This document shows positions 1 through 13,070 of a DNA stretch of 64,000 nt, in pieces. Every line of letters begins with the position of its first letter. The first letter of the stretch is position 1. Where the stretch lies: the NCBI GenBank assembly GCA_951812925.1, contig OX638369.1, forward strand, positions 66,726,228 through 66,790,227, written 5' to 3'. Position numbers and translations under genes: made by a program. The notes under the pieces were generated by a model, which made no database searches, was not told the origin of the DNA, and was given only the letters and a program-made list of their open reading frames with translations. This stretch comes from Calliopum simillimum. Its lineage: Eukaryota; Arthropoda; Insecta; Diptera; Lauxaniidae.

Positions 1-2230
1 ATCAAAAATACGTAAAATTTTATTGCCCGTAATTTTTGCTTGAAACTTTATTCTGTGCGACCAATAGGAAACGAGATTAATCGAATCAAAGATATTTCAA
101 GATGGCGGCTGAAGCGCAGGGGGGCCGAGAACACCTTTTTGGTTTTAAGTCTTGACAGTATGCCTTAAAACATTTGGCAAAAAAATTTCAGTTTTTTTAG
201 GTCTTTTCACATTTTTACGTACATTTTGGGACATTTTTACTGTACTATAACTCGAGAACTAATTCAGATAATGACTTTATTTTAAAAATATTTTACTTCT
301 TTTTGCAAGCGCTACAAATTATGTTATCACAACTTTTTGAGAAATCAACACCAAATGGAAAATGGCAAATGGAAAAAACTGATTTTTTGTAACTTTGGCA
401 GCCTCTACCGCTTGGAATATCAACTTATGGATACCGCGTCCGAGATCAGAAATACGTAAAATTTTATTGCCCGTACACGGCGTGCTTGAACCAAATTTAA
501 ATAAAAGTTTCTTGCATATGAGTTTTTTGACTGAATTATGTTACGTTATAACTTCACGAATCAAATGATCCCAAAATTAAAAAAATCGAATGGGCCCTTT
601 TTGAAATAAGGAGCCTTAAGCAATAACTATAAAAAGTTAATACAACACAAAATTAAAAATATTTGTAACATTTTGCAAACTATTTTTTCTAAACTAATTT
701 GATGTCGCTGAACACGAAAAACGCATTTATTTTTTTTTTCCTTGGGGTCGTTCCCAAGTTATTCGATAATTTATAATTTCGAGGTTATAGCTTCATAAAC
801 ATCAATATATTTCTATGACGCCAAGTCCGATCAATTTTATTTTTCCACGCTTACAGAGTGATTAACGGCGCTTCTAACAAGTATACCAATAAATATGCTC
901 CAAACAAAATTGACTGAGTTAAAGCAGGAAAAAGCTTGATATTTCAAAAATTTTTTAAATTTTTCACATCAACTTCAAATGAAACACTTTGTTTTTGGCA
1001 CATATTTTTTTTAAATAATTATTTTTAGAAATGTGATTTAATGGCGCATATAATTGCAAACATTTTAAGCCTATGTTGAGCAAAATCGAATGAAATTTTC
1101 AAAAGATATAAAGGCTTTAGTGCAATAAGGAAGATGTGAGAATTTTCGAAATGTTCGGCCTGAGTCAACAGATCCAATTTTTCAGCCTCCAAATAGGACA
1201 CCCTACACTTATTGAACACTTTAAAGATGATTAAAGTAACTTCTAATCATTTTCTGTAGAAGAACATTGCGGATTGTATCAAAAATATTAATTTTTGAAA
1301 GAAATCGAAATTTCTCTATTGCACTAAAACCTTAATATCTTTTGGAAATTTCATTTTGCTCAACATAGGCTTAAAATGTTTGCAATTATATGCGCCATTA
1401 AATAACATTTCTAAAAATAATTATTTAAAAAAAAATATGTGCCAAAAACAAAGTGTTTCATTTGAAGTTGATGTGAAAAATTTAAAAAATTTTTGAAATA
1501 TCAAGCTTTTTCCTGCTTTAACTCAGTCAATTTTGCTTGGAGCATAATTATTGGTATACTTGTTAGAAGCGCCGTTAATCACTCTTTAAGCGTGGAAAAA
1601 TAAAATTGATCGGACTTGGCGTCATAGAAATATATTGATGTTTATGAAGCTATAACCTCGAAATTATAAATTATCGAATAACTTGGGAACGACCCCAAGG
1701 AAAAAAAAATAAATGCGTTTTTCGTGTTCAGCGACCTCAAATTAGTTTAGAAAAAATAGTTTGCAAAATGTTACAAATATTTTTAATTTTGTGTTGTATT
1801 AACTTTTTATAGTTATTGCTTAAGGCTCCTTATTTCAAAAAGGGCCCATTCGATTTTTTTAATTTTGGGATCATTTGATTCGTGAAGTTATTACGTAACA
1901 TAATTCAGTCAAAAAACTCATATGCAAGAAACTTTTATTTAAACTTGGTTCAAGCACGCCGTGCGTAATTTTTGTTAAAAATGTTTTCCATCCGACCAAT
2001 AAAAAACGAAATATATCGAATCAAACATATTTCAAGATGGCGGCTAGCGCAAGGGTGGAGAGGTCACCTTTTTGACGTTAATAGAGTGGTCCTAAAAACA
2101 TTAAGCAAAAAAAAATTGCAATGCGCAATTTTTTCTAGGTCTTCATACATTTTTTGGCAACTTTACTGTACTAACATAACTTTTATAGTAATACAAATTA
2201 ACACTTTTTTTTTTATTTGTTTATCAAAGT
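1..2230. repeat. Tandem 444-bp repeat, second unit split by a foldback element
   Basis: ATACGTAAAATTTTATTGCC recurs with a period of 444 bp (from positions 8 and 452). The second unit stops at 475 and resumes at 1964, where CGTAATTTTTG and then the GATGGCGGCT block (also at about 101) continue. The unit is AT-rich and has no coding sequence I recognise. Units differ by scattered substitutions and small gaps. Confidence 0.75.
476..1963. mobile_element. Foldback element with CACGGCGTGCTTGAACC termini, 4-bp duplication CGTA
   Basis: Both ends are the inverted repeat CACGGCGTGCTTGAACC, and the complementarity continues inward for about 640 bp on each side (476-1120 and 1318-1963), leaving a loop of roughly 200 bp. 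CGTA occurs at 472-475 and again at 1964-1967. The uninterrupted sister repeat at positions 1-40 has the single sequence CCCGTAATTTTTG, so the empty site is visible in the same window. There is no transposase; short ORFs in the arms are not conserved between arms. Confidence 0.85.
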
Positions 2231-3922
2231 ACGTCACGGCCCGCATGAAAAAAAATTAACTGAAAGGTTCGATTACGACGGAGTTTTTTGTTGGGTTCTT
2301 TTCAGAACATCATCCGAAGTCAATCCTGACAAGAATCCAAATTGTAACAAGCGCCGATTTTGAAAACGGACAGTTTTTCTATTTTTAAAGGAATATTTTC
2401 AAATGTTTGCACTAAATACCGTTTATTTGTGCATATATCGACCTCGGCTACACCCTTATGTGAAAGATCATTCAATTTTATAAATATTTTCCCAAGAAAC
2501 CATACCTCTGCGTTCAACTTCAGTTCGGCGCATTTTCGATCGAAAATTTTACCTTGCATTTCATATTTTTTTTTTTATTTTCATACTAAATTATTAAAAT
2601 TCTTATAAAGACAAAAGTAATGTCATAATATGATTTGGCTGGTGTCACTTGATGGTGTGACATGGTATATATTTGAAAAAGTGATACGGGACAAATAGCC
2701 GATTATAATGACGCACTTTCAAAATAAACGATTCTTATTTTTAGATGAATTTTTTCAAACAAAATACGTCACGGCCCGCATGAAAAAAAATTAACTGAAA
2801 GGTTCGATTACGACGGAGTTTTTTGTTGGGTTCTTTTCAGAACATCATCCGAAGTCAATCCTGACAAGAATCCAAATTGTAACAAGCGCCGATTTTGAAA
2901 ACGGACAGTTTTTCTATTTTTAAAGGAATATTTTCAAATGTTTGCACTAAATACCGTTTATTTGTGCATATATCGGCCTCGGCTACACCCTTATGTGAAA
3001 GATCATTCAATTTTATAAATATTTTCCCAAGGAACTATACCTCTGCGTTCAACTTTAGTTCGGCGCATTTTCGATTGAAAATTTTACCTTGCGTTTAATA
3101 TTTATTTTTATGCTAAATTTTCAATATTCTTGTAGAGACAAAAGTAATGTCATATGTTTTGGCTGGTATTCTGTCAGTAATCAATAAAATTGGGTTTTGT
3201 TTGTACGGAAAGTTTACTCGATACCGTGGAATTGATGATATTTATTTAAAAAAATTATATCGGTCGAATAACCGATTTCAAAATAAACGAGTCATATTTT
3301 TACATGGATTTTTTCAATCAAAACACCAACCCAAGTGCTTTTGGATGCTAGGATGCCGAATCTGACACTAATTTTTTTCCAAGGTGACATCAAGTGGCAG
3401 TTTTAAAAAATAAATTAGCCACTTTCTTTAATTTTACAGAACAATATACCAAAAATCCATGTAAAAATATCAATCATTTATTATAAATTGGTTATTTGAC
3501 CGATATAATTTTTTTGGAATAAATATCATCAATTCAACACTACCTATCAATTAAACTTTGCGTAAAAACAGAACCCAATTTTATGGATTACTGACAGAAT
3601 ACCAGCCAATTAATATTATGATATTACTTTTGTATCAATAAGAATTTTCAAAATTTTGTATGAAAATAAAAAAAATATTGTATAAATATGGTTTCTTGGG
3701 CAAATATTCATAAAATTGAATGAGCTTTCACATAGGGGTGTAGCCGAGGTCGATATATGCACAAATAAACTGCATTTAGTGAAAACATTTTCAAAATCGG
3801 CGCGTGTTACGATTTGAATTCTTGTCAGGATTGAGTTCGGATGATGTCCTGAAAAGAACCTAACAAAAAACTCCGTCGTCATCGAACCTTTCAGTTAATT
3901 TTTTTCAAGCGGGCCGTGACGT
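2231..3922. mobile_element. Foldback element with ACGTCACGGCCCGC termini; left arm duplicated in tandem
   Basis: ACGTCACGGCCCGC stands at 2231 and again at 2766; its complement GCGGGCCGTGACGT ends at 3922. The arm 2766-3320 pairs with about 3450-3922. The segment 2231-2765 is an extra direct copy of the left arm (535 bp). Open frames in the two left copies are near-identical translations of the same arm and are not a gene. The arms include the motif CAAAAGTAATGTCATA. Confidence 0.8.
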
Positions 3923-3934
3923 GCAATAATCCTA

Positions 3935-5526
3935 CAGTGGCTCACAGCTTATTCCAACCAGAAACTTTATGAAATTTGAAATGAGTATAACTTTTAAACA
4001 AAATTAAATATCAAAAAAATTCAAATGTAGATTTGCGCACAAAGAAGCCTTCATAAAACTTGCAAAAGAAAAATAACGAAAATACTCATCCCCGTCCCAC
4101 AGCACTAAAAAAAAGAACTGAACTACAAAAATTTATCTCACACCTTATTCCAACCAAAAAGTTCTTAGTATATTGAAGATCGTCCATGGTAAAGGAATGA
4201 TGGTATTTTCAGTTCTTATGTTTTCCTCCCTGTTCTTGCAATATGCTTAAGCCATTTTTTGTTCGAGATCATCAATGGCACGTGAGTATTTTTTGACAAT
4301 ATCTGATGCATAACGATTAAGCAGCGGCTGTTAGTCTTCCAGCAATTGTAAAATGGCTTTTTGCTTTGGAAAATAGTACAAATGGTTTGTTTTATTGACT
4401 CAACAGTGCGCAGTATAAAAAACTGCATTCTACACGAGAACAGAGTGCTTGATAAAGGAAAAACTACATTAAAAAAAAATTTCAACTCAACTAATTGCGT
4501 GGTAAATCAAGGAAAACTCAAAACTATCGGCTTCAAAATAGGCTAATTAGGTTAACCAGAGGTTAGGCAAGCCTTGAAGTACCGAATTATCCATTAAGTT
4601 CTTCGGACGGGTGACTTACAGGCCAAAACAATTCACAAGAACCTCTTTCTGAATAAAAAAAAATCAGCAAAACCGTTTCGCTGCCGCTAAAGAGCATGTT
4701 TAAAAAAATTTCAGAAGGTTTTTAGCATTTGGGAGAACGTTATATTTGCGGGCGAGTCAAAATTAAGCATTTTCGACTCTGAAGCCCTTTCCAACATGCT
4801 TTTTAGCGGCAGCTAAGCGGCTTTGATGATTTTTTTTTACTCAGAAAGAGGTTCTTGTGAATTGTTTTGGCCTGTAGGTCATACTCCCGAAGATCTTAAT
4901 GGATAATTCGGTCTCTCAAGGCTTGCCTTACTTATGGTTAACCTAATAAGCCTATTTGGAAGCAGATAGTTTTGGGTTTTCCTTGATTTACCACGCAATT
5001 AGTTGCGTTGAAAATTTATTTATTTATTTTATTGCAGTTTTTTATACTGCGCACTGTTGAGTCAATGAAACAAACCATTTGTACTTTTTTCCAACGCGAA
5101 AAGCCATTTTACAATTGCTGGAAGATTAACAGCCACTGCTTAATCGTTGTGCATCAGATCATTGTCAAAAAATACTCACGTGCCATTGATGATCTCGAAC
5201 AAAAAATGGCTTAAGCATATTGCAAGAACAGGGAGGAAAACATGAGAACTGAAAATACCATTATTCCTTTACCATGGACGATCTTCAATATACTAGGAAC
5301 TTTTTGGTTGGAATAAGGTGTGAGATAAATTTTTGTAGTTCAGTTCTTTTTTTTAGTGCTGTGGGACGGGGATGAGTATTTTCGTTATTTTTCTTTTGCA
5401 AGTTTTATGAAAGCTTCTTTGTGCGCAAATCTGCATTTGAATTTTTTTTAAATTTCATTTTGTTTAAAAGTTAAAGTCATTTCAAATTTTATAAAGTTTC
5501 TGGTTGAAATAAGCTGTTAGTCACTG
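3935..5526. mobile_element. Tc1-type foldback element, TA duplication
   Basis: The left end TA-CAGTGGCTCACAGC at 3933 and the right complement ending GTCACTG-TA at 5528 form imperfect inverted termini that continue into arms of about 790 bp meeting near 4730. TA duplication and CAGTG ends are typical of the Tc1/mariner group. No transposase is recognisable; the ORFs at 4216-4546 and 5008-5214 are the two arms read in different frames. Confidence 0.75.
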
Positions 5527-5694
5527 TATAAACGACAAAAGTTTTTCACAGCCCCAGAACATTGTTTAATTTTAATTTGTATATATAAAAGTGATATTTT
5601 TAATGACAAATGACGTCACATGTGAACATAATATTTTTTTTTTATAAATTGTCAATAACACTGGTTTTCAAATGATTAAAAAATGTTTCAATTA

Positions 5695-6693
5695 CACTGT
5701 TCAACGGCAAAAAAATATCTGAGTTCGGACTAAATAATGATTTGTCCTTCCTTGCTATTTATATAGTAGGACTGCATTTACAAAATTTTTGCATCACGTC
5801 TCAGTTTTCAGATAAAATTGCAAATCGAAAATGGCAATTTACAACCGCGCAAAAAATAATTAAAAAATTTTTAGCCGTCAGAATCTCAAAAAAAATGCCA
5901 AACGATGCAAAAAATAGCAAGAATTTGAAATCCGAAAAAAAAAAATTAAGTCGGTCCCACAGACTTTTTTTTATGCTCGTTTTATTGAGAAAATTTACTG
6001 AAAAAACCAAAAAACCACCTACCTTTAATTATACATATCTTGCTTAAAACAATGTAAAATTAAAAAAACCTCTCCCTGGTTTTGTGCACAATTGTCACAA
6101 CTTAAGGATTGGGCCATAAATAACAAACTTGAGTCCTTTTGAACGAAAAATTTCAGTTCATTTTAGTTATGAAAATGCTAACATACGAGTACAGAGATAA
6201 TTCAATTCAATGGCTTTTGTATAATTGCCTGCACTTCAATTTTTCATTTGAAAGGACTTAAGCTTGTTGCGTATAATCCAATCTTTAAGTTTTTGGTGTC
6301 AAATGTGACAATTGCGCACAAGACAATGAAGAGCTTTTTTAATTTTACATTGTTTTAAGCAAGATATATGCAATTAAACGTAGGTGGTTTATGGTTTTTC
6401 CAGTACATTTTCTTAATAAAACGGGCATAAAAAAAAGTTTGTTGGACCGATTTAAAAATTTTTTTCAGATTTGGAATTTTTTTATTCTTTGCTTCGTTTG
6501 GCATTTTCTTTTTGAGATTCTGACGGCTAAAATTTTTTTAATTATTTTGATTTTCTATTTGTCATTTTATCTGAAAACTGAGACGTGATGTAAAAATTTT
6601 GTAAATGTTGTCCTACTATATCAATAGCAAGGAATAATAATTACATAGTCCAAACTCAGATAAAATCAAAAGTCTGAAATTCGTTGAACAGTG
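5695..6693. mobile_element. Foldback element with CACTGTTCAACG termini
   Basis: CACTGTTCAACG at 5695 and CGTTGAACAGTG ending at 6693 bound about 1 kb that is complementary along almost all its length, centre near 6194. There is no coding capacity. The target duplication is unclear. The end resembles CACTATGCAACA of the foldback at 29577-31306, so the two may be related families. Confidence 0.7.
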
Positions 6694-7408
6694 CTACTAT
6701 TCATTTCCTATGTAAAAACGGCTGATTCCGGAAATCATATTATTTTTTCTTCCACGTCGTTCGGTTTTTCGGTTTTTGAACCAAAAAAAAATTATAGTTC
6801 TAATTAATTACAAATGTCTCTAGGTCCCATATTTATGTTTTAACGTACTATATGTCAAATTAAAGGTAATTGAATTACCTATTAATGATGTTACTACATT
6901 TTTGTTTGTAAGTTTCAGCAAAATAAATTGATATCTAAAAAAAATATATTTTTTCGAAAAAATTTTAAAAAAATCAAAATTAACTGCAAATTTATGCAAG
7001 AAAAAAAATTTTTAGAAAATCATTTCGTTTTTTTGTATCATAGTCTATATATTTGTGAAGAAAATTAGATACTACTTAAGAAAATCGATTTATAAATGGA
7101 AAAGTTATATAAAATTGAGTGAAAAATGGCCGAATTGCATTTTTGCATATTTTTCCATTTTTTTTTTTTATTTTATTTGTCATAAATTTGTATATTATAT
7201 AAGGTTACGAAGCATCTGAGAGATGATAGAGGAGGCCTAGACTAACGAAAAATCGCACCTGAAGGGGGGTATAAAATGCACCCCTGAGTAGTTATAGAAT
7301 TAAAACCAATTTTCTGTCTTGTTTTAGAAAACAAATTTTATTGGGTCACCCTAGCGTTTTAGAAAAAACTTTTTCTGTGAGAAGAACTACCGAATTAATA
7401 TATAAGTA

Positions 7409-8573
7409 TGAGGGACCTAACAAAAGTTCGCTTGGTTGAATTGAAAAAACTTTTAAATTTAATTTTTTAAATTTATAACTTTATTCTTCATCTATCTATT
7501 TGTATTTTTTCAACGTAATAGCCTTTTATTTTGATACATTTTTGAAGTCGATAAATCCATCTTGAAAAACAGTCTTTAAAATCGGCTTTTTGCAGTTTTG
7601 CAATTTCATCATTAACCGCATTTATTATCTCCTCATTGCTGTAGACTCTCCCTCTCAAATTTTTTTTATTTTTTGGCGTTTCCCAATAAATTTTGAAAGA
7701 CTTCTGGTAACAGGTTTCAGTATACCACTTAGCAGTAACCGCCTGACCTTTTTCCAAAGGAATAACAGCTACAACTTTCTCTCTGGTGAAGTAAACTGAC
7801 ATCATTACTTTTGTTGCTGACTTTTTTTGCTTTACTTTAACAGGTGGACTTGCACTTTTTGGGCTCCATATCATGGTTTGTTGTTTGGTTTCAGGGTCGT
7901 ACTTCTAAAACCATGCTTCACCACCTGTTACGATTTTCTTGAAGGTGTTAGACCCTCCGTTTTTGAATTTTTCAAGAAAATACTTAGCAAAACGCACACT
8001 TGCCTCTTTTTGAGCATCACTTAAAATTCTAAGAACCCATTGTGCAGATTTCTCCGCGTATCCAAGATCATTTTTTAATATTTGTGATACAGCCATGGCA
8101 TTCAAGCCTAGTTCCTCAGCAATGATTTCCTGGGTCAATCTTGGATCTTCGTCAATTTTAGACTTAACCAGCGCTACACATTCATAATCAGTCGAAGATT
8201 TTGGGCGGCCTTCTCGAGGTTCGTCCTCCTCAGAAAAATTACCTGTCTGGAATCTTCGGGACCACTTTGAAATAGTCACGAGGGACGGCGCATTAACTTC
8301 AAATGCTATTTGGCATTCATTAAATATTTCCATAGGCTTGAGCTTACGTCGAAATCCAAAAAGAATAGCAAACCGAATCTCTTGCTGCGTTGGTATTGGA
8401 ATATCTGCTGATATTGTTTCACGAATTTTACGTTTTCTTCTCTCCATTTTGACCGATCTTTCTGAAAATTATAATGATATATCGTAAGACTATAACAAAC
8501 AATACGCAATTTTTTGATTTACTAAAAATTTATAACATGACACCAACCAAGCGAACTTTTGTTAGGCCCTACG
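7409..8573 (-). mobile_element. Mariner-like element (rosa-like?), terminal repeats with TA
   Basis: Inverted ends CCTAACAAAAGTTCGCTTGG (from 7415, complement ending near 8567) with TA on the outer sides at 7407-7408 and 8574-8575. Length 1165 bp fits a mariner with an internal deletion. It contains the broken transposase at 7488-8447. The N-terminal style suggests the DD41D rosa group, but this is from memory of family features and is uncertain. Confidence 0.75.
7488..8447 (-). pseudogene. Mariner-like transposase, broken
   Basis: Frame 8447-7905 encodes an N-terminal helix-turn-helix half (FAILFGFRRKLKPMEIF, then WSRRFQTGNFSEEDEPREGR), a second DNA-binding half, and reaches IVTGGEAWF, where the family has VTGDE; the first catalytic aspartate is glycine. 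A TAG stop follows, after which the same frame continues KYDPETKQQTMIWSP to a C-terminal region ending near 7488. The second and third catalytic aspartates (HDNA and SPDLAPSD regions) are missing, so an internal deletion removed the catalytic core. It cannot be active. It shares its strand with NPC1. Confidence 0.85.
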
Positions 8574-9429
8574 TATATGTTAATAGGACTTATTCATACT
8601 ACAATGGCCGCCAACGTAAAAATAATTGGGTCTATAACTTAATTCGTGCGGTTTGCTAAGAGATGGCGCACAGTGGTAAAAACGATCAATCTAGGTAGAC
8701 ATTGCCCATAACTTCTAAAAAAATAATCACAATCACTTGAAAATTTGTGACTGTCTTCGTAAAACTTTAAACAGTACTTGTGCAAAACCTGCGTTAATAC
8801 AATTTTTGATGTTTTTCGGTGCGCTTAATCGAATGAAACTACTTTTAGAGCTCTATTTCTAAATCTGAAGTGTATTTCTATATAAAATCAAAATACTCAA
8901 AGATTAAAAAAAAAAAAATTATTCAACAACAAAATACTTTTGTACAAGAAATTATAAGTATTTCTACAAAAACAAATTGTACTTCAATACACTGAAAAAA
9001 AAAAAAAAATAATATAAAAAGACTCTAAACTTCCATTTCCATGAACTCGGAAGAATTATTATACCTATATTATTATTATTATTATGCTACATAACCCAGG
9101 AAAATAAGACGAAAAAAGAGCTTCTGTGCGAAAAAATTCCCAGTTGAAATTTTTCACCGGAATTGTCTTTATTTATGCATGACACACAAACTGTGAAAAG
9201 TCCAATGCAAAGTCGTGTGCGCATAAAAAGTTATTAAGGCTCAAAGGTCGCTAAAATCAGTTTTTTGCAAATATCTCGCTAATGCTAAATTTTACAGAAA
9301 AATGTTGGTCTCCAATTTTGTAGCACAGGAAATTTCCTACAAAAGTACGTTAAAAGTATTAGCGTACGACTTCTAGTTTAGGAGATCACCCAATTTAAAA
9401 AGTTGTTAACAGTTATGATATGAAATACT

Positions 9430-10045
9430 ACCTATGAGTTCATATTAAAATATCTTACCTTTTAAATTGCAATAACTCTTCAATGAGAAGTTGTACAAAC
9501 AAAATTAAAATGCCGTTTGAAAGATAATTTCATGACCTTAAAAATATTCTTGAATAACCGTTAAGGCTTCGAAATTACTGGTTTTTTAAGGATATCTGCG
9601 AATTGGTAAGTACTACGATAAAAAGTAATGGGACCAAATTTGTAGAGAATTACAAGATCTTCAAAAAATAAGCGATTTGTGTACACATAGAAGTAACCGT
9701 ATAGAAGATATTCAATAGAAACCGGTTTTTTTCGCATTTTAAGGGTTTTTTTTGGAATATCTTCTAAACGATTATTTCTATGTGTACACATAGCACTAAT
9801 TTTTTGTAGATCTTGTAGTTCTCTACAAATTTGGTCCCATTACTTTTTATCGTAGTACTTACCAATTCGCAGATATCCTTAAAAAACCAGTAATTTCGAA
9901 GCCTTAACGGTTATTCAAGAATATTTTTAAGGTCATGAAATTATCTTTCAAACGGCATTTTAATTTTGTTTGTACAACTTCTCATTGAAGAGTTATTGCA
10001 ATTTAAAAGGTAAGATATTTTAATATGAGCTCATATGGGTATTTC
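9430..10045. repeat. Palindrome, two arms of about 290 bp
   Basis: The block TTTTTAAGGATATCTGCGAA occurs near 9583 and its complement near 9860. Complementarity runs from 9430 to 10045 around a short loop near 9732. It is an internal part of the CCCAGG foldback. Confidence 0.8.
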
Positions 10046-11590
10046 TTAAAAAAAGTCTACCGAGTGTGAAAAATTAAATATGTTTTAAAGTTTGATTTAC
10101 CCACCGATAGTTATGCAAAAATATTCAAATTTATATATGCAAATACTACAAATAGCTTTTCTTAATTGTAGTCCATAAAAAATGGGTGCAAAAATTAAAT
10201 TTCTCCAATTTAATTTTTAACAAATTTATTAGTCTTTTTTCTTTATGCGATAGAGGAGCTTAAGATAATTTAATTTTGTGTTAGTTTGCCTTTAAATTTG
10301 CCTAACAATAGCAATTATACAAATAAAATGTTAAAATTGCAACTGGAGTCCAAATAACGGTAATTTTTCGGATTGTCTTAAGTAAAGTTCTAATGTCGCG
10401 TCCGTAGTCCAAAAACACCATTTTTAATTCCCATTAATGTATTAGCGGTCACACCTGATCGAAACTCTATATCTTCAGTAAGATCATAGTCCGCTAAAAA
10501 AATACGTAATTAGTAAGTCTCGACAAAGTATATCTAGAAAGTTATAAATGTTTGAAATGTGTCACGTCCGCAATTATATGTAATAAATCCGTATAAATAA
10601 AACTGAAATTTGGTATGTATCTGTGGATATCCCTTACGATTTAGAAAATGTGTGGTTGGATTCATCAAACGTTTACAGTGTGTTTGTTAGTATTGGATAA
10701 TGCTAGATCATATGGTGAAAAAATGGGCGTTGTCACGACCTCCTCCTAACATAATTCGTCCTAAGACTGAAACTCTATAATGCAGATGGATGGAATTTGG
10801 TACATATGTAAAGGGTATTGAGAGAAATAACATCCATTGGAAAATTGGGCTGTCCACACCCACAAAATCAAAATTCATTACATCTCCTCTATATTTTGGT
10901 AATTTTGTAATCGACTTTGGCTATAAATACTTAGATTTCGTAATTTCGCACATGTACTTAGATACGGACGATAAAATCAGACACGTACAAAATAAGATAA
11001 GTTTGACAGAAACGACTTAAAAGCCAAAAATTTATTTTACAAAATGCTTTTGTTTTTCGAATGCGCTAAGTAATCATAACACTCATGGAGTTAATTGGTT
11101 TTATATTCATGCAAAGGAGGTTAGACACTTTTCATTAATAGCTACCTAAATATCATTAAAACAACTAAAATTAAGTATTTCACTACTTGAATTATTGCTA
11201 AGGAAAAATTTGTCGCGTCCGGAATGTCACGTCCGTTATTACATTTTAGCTTATGTAAGAGAAACTAAAGAAGGTATTTTATTAAGGAAAAGTGCATTAT
11301 GAAGAAGCATGTTTCAGCATAGTTTTGACATTCTTAGAAAAAAAATTTGCTTACGTATTTTGCAGAATTTTTAATTTTCGTACATGCACCTCAAAAGTAC
11401 TTCCATTTTATGTCGCGTCCGTATGGACTTTTATTGGCTAGTATTTTGGTACTGCATGCCCGACCAACTTCGTGATTTTTTCGAATAATAGTCCTCCCCT
11501 AATACTAAATTATGCACCAAATAAAAAGTCAAAGTTTCCTCTGGACTATATTATTTTTAAAAAATATGCGTACGAATGTCGCGTCCGTAA
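10046..11590. repeat. Unpaired interior with dispersed TGTCGCGTCCG motif
   Basis: TGTCGCGTCCG or TGTCACGTCCG occurs near 10393, 10559, 11211, 11223, 11411 and 11578, at irregular spacing in DNA otherwise poor in CpG. The flanks of each motif are only loosely alike. No coding frame longer than 76 codons is present and none is recognisable. Confidence 0.55.
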
Positions 11591-11919
11591 CCTGTGGAAA
11601 TACCAATATGTAGTATTTCATATCAAAACTGTTAACAACTTCTAAACTAGAAGTCGTACGCAAATACTTTTAAAGTACTTTCGTAGGAAATTTCCTGTGC
11701 TACAAAATTGGAGACCAACATTTTTCTGTAAAATTTAGCATTAGCGAGATATTTGCAAAAAACTGATTTTAGCGACCTTTGAGCCTTAATAACTTTTTAT
11801 GCGCACACGACTTTGCATTGGACTTTTCACAGTTTGTGTATCATGCATAAATAAAGACAATTCCGGTGAAAAATTTCCACTTTGAATTTTTTCGCAGAAA
11901 ATGTCTTATTTTCCTGGGC

Positions 11920-13070
11920 TAACATGAGTATATTGTTTGTTAAGTATTATAACATAAAGAGTGAGCTTTTGCAAATCGCGACCTTAGAACAACAGGGTTC
12001 TAACCGACATATTTTGTGAAATTGAGTTATATATTGCTTCGTACTATATCTTATATGGCTTCCGAGATATCCTACCCCAAATGTTAAAAAATGATCAAAT
12101 ACACAATTTTTGAGGTTGCTTAAAAGACGCGCAAAATTGTTTGGCTTTTTCTATTGAATGCATCATTCTTCTTCAAAATGAGCTACAAACTAGTATCGTG
12201 TGATTTTTCTTAAAAAAGTTATACTCGCTTTAAATAATATATAAAAGTGCGTAAGTTCTCCAAAAACCGTTTTTCGACCTTTTTTAAAAACTGTATAACT
12301 GGTTTGATAAATGACAGGTTCGCTCAAAATAAATGAATAAAATAAAAAATTTGTGTTTTTTTTTAAATTTTTGTAGCAAAAAAGTAAAATGCTTGCATTC
12401 TTCTTAAAAAAGACTATTTCAAATTCTACCTGATATTTTGGATACATCCTGATTAATTGGATGCAACCTAATTTTTTTGAATACAACCTGACGATATGAT
12501 CATTTATGTTCAGCCAACCTAAATCTACAATAAAAAAAATAATAAATATTGGTTACACAATTAAATCGATATCTCAGCAATGCGGCCCTGGATGGATATG
12601 ATTCATGTTTTTTCAGACTCTGTAGATTTTATACTTTAAAGTCATGTCACTTTTATTTTGGACCCGCTTGGACAGCAAAAGTGGCATCATTTCAAAAATT
12701 AAAATTATGATAATTTAGAGCGTAATTTGTCATCAATTCATCACAATTATATAATGTCTTCCAGAATCTGTTAATTGGTTAAATATATTCTACTTACCTC
12801 TATTAACTATATCCTGAAAGAAAAAAAATTTAAAACAGGTACTTCAAAAGCCGAGAGAACAATATTGCCGACGATCTTCACTTTTACAAAACTAAATACT
12901 TCTAGTTGCGTTGGAAAGAGTGACCCGTTTGAACAACTTTTAATGTATAATATCGCCATCTCATTGCAGTTTCTAATTCCTCAACTATCCCTGACAACAA
13001 TAAAAAGTCCATTCGTGGATCAGTTGTCATAGAATTTTATCCGAATGTCCACCTAGACTTGCCGATTTTA
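11920..13070. other. Right interior of the Transib-like element, no gene recognised
   Basis: AT-rich sequence with two short open frames (12190-12486 minus, 12775-13032 plus) that match nothing I know and have low-complexity composition. There is no DDE motif. Confidence 0.5.

Larger units (their letters stand above)
9095..11916. mobile_element. Foldback element with CCCAGGAAAATAAG termini and composite interior
   Basis: CCCAGGAAAATAAG at 9095 and its complement ending at about 11916 start arms of about 350 bp (to 9460 and from 11590). Next to the left arm is a second, tighter palindrome (9430-10045, centre 9732). Between 10046 and 11590 lies unpaired DNA with repeated TGTCGCGTCCG motifs. 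Fragments of the same family lie at 46985-47390 and 49457-50601. No coding sequence was recognised. Confidence 0.75.

Noticed and set aside
2360..3098. Two nearly identical frames (82 and 67 codons)
   Set aside because: Produced by tandem duplication of a foldback arm; sequence is AT-driven and includes a stop in one copy.
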